NCBI GenBank assembly: GCA_910585615.1
Contig: CAJUFO010000040.1
Span: 21,821-39,671 of the forward strand
Source: an uncultured Acetatifactor sp.
GTDB taxonomy: Bacteria; Bacillota; Clostridia; Lachnospirales; Lachnospiraceae
Reading direction: 5' to 3'
DNA length: 17,851 nt
Position numbers and translations under genes: made by a program. The notes beneath the pieces were generated by a model. The model had not been told where the DNA came from. It was given only the letters and a program-made list of their open reading frames with translations, and made no database searches. Shown here piece after piece: positions 16,201 through 17,851 of the stretch; within the stretch, counting starts at the first letter, position 1; each line of letters opens with the position of its first letter.

Positions 16201-16244
16201 ATATCAAGGAGATTCTGATGAACTACTTCTCGGTGCGGCATTGA
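13212..16244 (+). CDS. WYL-like / SF1 helicase / DUF2726-like nuclease fusion
   Basis: A 1010-residue cytoplasmic protein. Residues about 8-80 (WLQIEYRNREV, RTLSVDGLHLGRF) resemble a WYL-type ligand or nucleic-acid sensing domain. A Upf1/DNA2-like superfamily 1 helicase core follows: Walker A GPPGTGKT at 347-354, a helical charged insert at about 420-560, Walker B D608-E-A-S, motif III GDPQQLNP from 632, HAFQGDEKD from 785, and the arginine motif VATSRAR at 822-828. The last 120 residues look like DUF2726, a PD-(D/E)XK-type nuclease: D936 in RFDFVV, E954-L-D-G, then R969-D970 and LQLIRVEN. All expected catalytic residues are present, so it should be an active ATPase and possibly a nuclease. 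Start ATG 13212 follows GAAGAGGAG. Such fusions are often found among defence or repair genes, but the actual job is unknown. Confidence 0.85.
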   Translation: MNNICRDIFRAIHEGKWLQIEYRNREVQVTKYWIGIRSLNPEKRTLSVDGLHLGRFTTESYDTIYIDSILASQIVEGSYQPVNEKLVEDIYLNPYRYRSLFRNSPNLKILNYLEMCNRMDTVPYRSDFALIRYLDRESFTGEGYPLDGEQFRAIVRNFQRRTEKEKEKATRLSIQQLAMNVLSIHTARGLYVLACRKLQLDVKSRLLRPEEDITICTEFCYGETKENIRRYLDGDEYELLGDFERNQEKIKDCVMKHSRVSGVDDMPYIIGLGMDIALDLHREYQAIIKMYDEDRITVPLKAFFGDLLDRPLRRKNYPLALISRQTNLDQLLAIHNALKYPLAYIQGPPGTGKTNTILNTIVTACFNEKTVLFASYNNHPIHTVFEKLASMEYQGKRIPFPVLRLGNVDKVREAIGYIRNLYEQAQGITVFEGTLDRRKDDRASRAKNLSNLLRRYEEVLDLKERSETLSRLLEYQSRTQMSLEMLPFQADLQGRQLQQVRNRIGQMGEITDQDALALLDDDLEELRKYLYYTSARYIKRLDDKKHAKLREILFETDEKEQTAAFSKYLTETANVKKLQEIFPIIITTCISAHRLGEPGPMFDMVIMDEASQCNTAVSLVPILRGESLMLVGDPQQLNPVILLEEAPNRKLRKKYNVAEEYDYCKNSIYKTFLACDAVSDEVLLRNHYRCNRKIIEFNNQKYYNARLQICSESKEPRPLVYVDVKNRGEALRNTAPGEVEEILGYARRHREQSIGVITPFVNQRKLIEEALEREGLSHVSCGTVHAFQGDEKDVVLFSTAITDQTQAGTYEWLKNNKELINVATSRARDRLILLSDSANLARLHRQGTEDDLYELVEYVKKNGETRVTRKTANSRALGVKPFSTATEEAFLENLNHALENIWLSQNRFTIQKEVPISQVFAEDVDQSGLFHAGRFDFVVYEKQGQEQRPVLAIELDGKEQFEDEVVKSRDQKKNEICAAHDLQLIRVENSYARRYSHIKEILMNYFSVRH

Positions 16245-16271
16245 GGGGTTAACTAGGAACAGGAAACGGAT

Positions 16272-16279
16272 TAGTGCAT
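16272..16279. repeat. Target-site duplication, left copy (TAGTGCAT)
   Basis: TAGTGCAT abuts the left inverted repeat of the insertion sequence and recurs exactly at 17783-17790 next to the right one. The insertion site is 28 bases after the helicase stop codon, so the helicase gene itself is intact. Confidence 0.85.
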
Positions 16280-16297
16280 CTTCAATAAGGCTTTTGG
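16280..16297. repeat. Left terminal inverted repeat of the IS
   Basis: CTTCAATAAGGCTTTTGG, pairing with 17765-17782 with one mismatch (G versus T at position 11 from the tip). Confidence 0.85.
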
Positions 16298-16314
16298 GAA
16301 TCCCCCCAAAAGCC
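16289..16314 (-). terminator. Hairpin downstream of the transposase stop codon
   Basis: GGCTTTTGGG (16289-16298) and CCCAAAAGCC (16305-16314) pair perfectly around a 6-base loop, 2 bases beyond the transposase stop. On the minus strand it is followed by TTATTGAAG, a weak T-tract, so it may be a modest terminator. Being symmetrical it could also stop host transcripts entering from the helicase gene. Confidence 0.5.
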
Positions 16315-16316
16315 TG

Positions 16317-17699
16317 CTATACTTTAGCCAGGATCGGATCAAGAAGCCGTCGTACTTCTAAAGTGCATTCTGCATAGAGCTGTAGGAATTCAAGAAAAGG
16401 AAAGATGCCAAAATACTGCCCGACATAAATGATGACTGATTTAGGCCTGGTCTCCTTGTAGTTCTTCACTACGACAGGCAGGGATTTCCCCGAATGCTTT
16501 TTCCCTTCGTCCAGGTTCTTGTAGACCTGGAAATAAAGGTACCCCACCAGCGTCATTACGATATGGTAGGTAATATAGTTGTATTTTGTGCTCTTGAAGT
16601 CCTCCAGCTTCCAGAAATCCTTCATCTGTCGGAAGTCCTCTTCGATTTCCGGGCGCAGCTCGTAGGTATTTATGATCTGCCGTGCAGTCTTGCTGGTGTC
16701 AGTCGTCATAAATACAAAATATCTGTCTGTCTTTTTGTCATGCACGACACAGGCGTTGACCGGGACATCCTTTTGCGGCTCGTCGCTTTCCCATAACGGC
16801 CCCAGGTGCGTCACCAGCTGGATTTCCTGGTCCTTCCTCTTCCGGTTGGGGTGCTTCTGCCATTTCCCGCTGGTGGCGGCCAGCTTCACGGCATCCTGGT
16901 AGATGGACATGTTCTCCCGGGCAGGGATGTAGGTGTCCACCCTGCGGACAGTCTTTAAAAAGTTCATCATTTCCCGTGACAGGAATCCCCTGTCGTTGAT
17001 CGGTATGTCGTTTTCGTGGAAGCAGGAAGTGCTCTTGAGCATCTCCCTGCACTGCGCCATGTCATGGGTCTTCAGTGTGCCGAACACGGCCTCCTCCACT
17101 ATCCCTGAATCATCCAGGACGCCCCTGAGGACGCCGAGCTTATATCCGCGCATGGCCTCCCCGTCTATCTTTACCACTGAAGAATTTTCATAGTTTTCAT
17201 TGTCCAGGTTGACAAGGACTTTGGTACAGTCCAGTATATGGATGCATGGCTGCACATCCAGCTCCTTCATCAGATGTTCCTGGACATAGTCGTTATAGAA
17301 AGAGATCCATTCCCCGCTGCTGTACTTCGCCAGGAGCTTGCGCATGACGCTTTCCGAAAAAAGCCCCTCATCCGCATCCCTCTCATTGTCCCAAAGGTTT
17401 CAGCCCAGTTCTGCCAGGAGCTCTGCTTCGGTCACTGCGAAAGGGACATCCGTAAGGCTGGTCTTGCGTTTGAGCTTGGCTGCGACAGCAAGGCACAGCA
17501 GGATGTCGAAAGGGATATGGCTGTTATCCCTGCGCTTGTCAGGCAGGGCCTGTGCAAGGTGTTCAGTGAGCTTATGTTTTTTCATCGTAAGGATGATGTC
17601 GTCAATCAGATTGGGGAATGACATTTCTGCTGCATCTATTTTTCCTTTGCGTATCGCCTCATAAACCTTTTCCTTATCTTTCCGGCATATCTGTATCAT
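16317..17699 (-). pseudogene. IS4-like DDE transposase broken by an in-frame TGA
   Basis: Reading from ATG 17699 (GGAGGT 5 bases upstream) the frame runs 99 residues to a TGA at 17402-17400, then continues in the same frame to 16317, 460 residues in all. The two parts join without shift as AELLAELG-stop-NLWDNERD, so a single TGG-to-TGA change, losing a Trp, is the simplest cause. The downstream part has the catalytic set: Asp in ILDCTKV, Asp in INDRGF, and Y-x2-R-x3-E-x6-K in YELRPEIEEDFRQMK. The ATG at 17345 could restart a 342-residue protein lacking the N-terminal DNA-binding region. A TATAAT on the minus strand (17744-17739) with TTGGCC 18 bases upstream is a weak promoter partly inside the right end. 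Confidence 0.85.
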
Positions 17700-17764
17700 A
17701 GGCCACCTCCGCTTTGGTATCATGGGAATCCCCCATTCATTATACCAGATTTTCAGAATCTAGG

Positions 17765-17782
17765 CCAAAAGACTTATTGAAG
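17765..17782. repeat. Right terminal inverted repeat of the IS
   Basis: CCAAAAGACTTATTGAAG, the inverted partner of 16280-16297 with one mismatch. Repeat homology stops abruptly inside the element on both sides after 18 bp. Confidence 0.85.
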
Positions 17783-17790
17783 TAGTGCAT
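17783..17790. repeat. Target-site duplication, right copy (TAGTGCAT)
   Basis: Exact copy of 16272-16279. Beyond it 61 bases of host flank remain, holding AGGAGGG at 17808-17814 and a CGATGC-TT-GCATCG dyad at 17824-17837, but no gene I can support. Confidence 0.85.
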
Positions 17791-17851
17791 ATTAAGGATT
17801 GAATCCCAGGAGGGTACATTCCCCGATGCTTGCATCGCAACAAACTTTTCC

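Larger units (their letters stand above)
16280..17782 (-). mobile_element. Complete 1503-bp IS4-like insertion sequence
   Basis: The element is bounded by inverted repeats CTTCAATAAGGCTTTTGG (16280-16297) and the complement of 17765-17782, matching at 17 of 18 positions, and by an 8-bp target duplication. It carries one transposase gene on the minus strand, interrupted by a stop codon. Length, duplication size and the Y-R-E-K signature in the transposase fit the broad IS4 family; the exact subgroup I cannot assign. The well-preserved ends suggest a fairly recent insertion. Confidence 0.88.

Noticed and set aside
16289..16314. The hairpin at the IS end as a riboswitch or host regulatory RNA.
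   Set aside because: It lies inside the IS next to the inverted repeat and fits an element-end hairpin.
17400..17402. The transposase TGA read as selenocysteine or recoded Trp.
   Set aside because: No SECIS-like structure was evident next to it, the place fits a lost Trp codon, and UGA clearly acts as a stop in other genes here (e.g. the regulator stop overlapping the kinase start).
17824..17837. CGATGC-TT-GCATCG as an attachment site or terminator.
   Set aside because: A 6-bp dyad with no T-run and no second copy in the window; chance is a sufficient explanation.
17826..17851. Possible start of a gene at the window end: AGGAGGG at 17808-17814, then ATG at 17826 with an open frame of eight codons.
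   Set aside because: The spacing of 11 bases is long and only 26 bases remain, so neither frame nor product can be judged.

Overview
The window looks like chromosomal DNA from a Gram-positive, spore-former-type Firmicute, most probably a gut Lachnospiraceae or related Clostridia. The grounds are strong AGGAGG ribosome sites, GC-rich genes with AT-rich promoters of TTGNNN-17-TATAAT form, a CUT1 sugar ABC transporter paired with a YesM/YesN-type two-component system, and an Rpn-like protein with AEGR repeats. This assignment is inference; there is no rRNA or tRNA to anchor it.

Layout. (1) 176-1579: a sodium-coupled neurotransmitter-symporter-family (NSS) transporter with its own promoter, closed by a strong intrinsic terminator at 1618-1696. 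(2) 1788-8859, plus strand: a carbohydrate-uptake operon made of two LplB/YtcP-type permeases, a lipoprotein solute-binding protein, and a large cytoplasmic GH106-like glycoside hydrolase. Two hairpins lie in the 238-base gap before the hydrolase. No ATPase is encoded, so a shared ATPase elsewhere is presumably used. (3) 8977-11969, minus strand, convergent with the hydrolase: an AraC-type response regulator and a YesM-type histidine kinase joined by an ATGA stop/start overlap. They are the obvious candidates to sense the sugar outside the cell and switch on region 2. The likely logic is: glycan fragment sensed by the kinase, phosphorylated regulator activates the transporter, the oligosaccharide is imported and cut inside by the hydrolase. 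A rhamnose-containing glycan is a reasonable guess from the GH106-like enzyme.

(4) 12113-16244, plus strand, divergent from the two-component operon: an Rpn-like PD-(D/E)XK protein with an (A/V)EGR tail repeat, then a 1010-residue protein with a WYL-like N-terminus, an SF1 helicase core and a DUF2726-like nuclease C-terminus. The 5' ends of these two genes share a 16-base identical sequence inside an EGHS-coding repeat, which in front of the helicase gene survives as an 18-codon mini-ORF running into it. This pair is the part of the window most likely to be under-described; a genome-defence or DNA-transaction role is a hypothesis only.

(5) 16280-17782: a complete 1503-bp IS4-like insertion sequence with 18-bp inverted repeats (17/18 matches) and an 8-bp target duplication TAGTGCAT. 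Its transposase is broken by one in-frame TGA, so the copy is structurally intact but probably unable to move by itself. The last 61 bases beyond it show no gene that can be supported.
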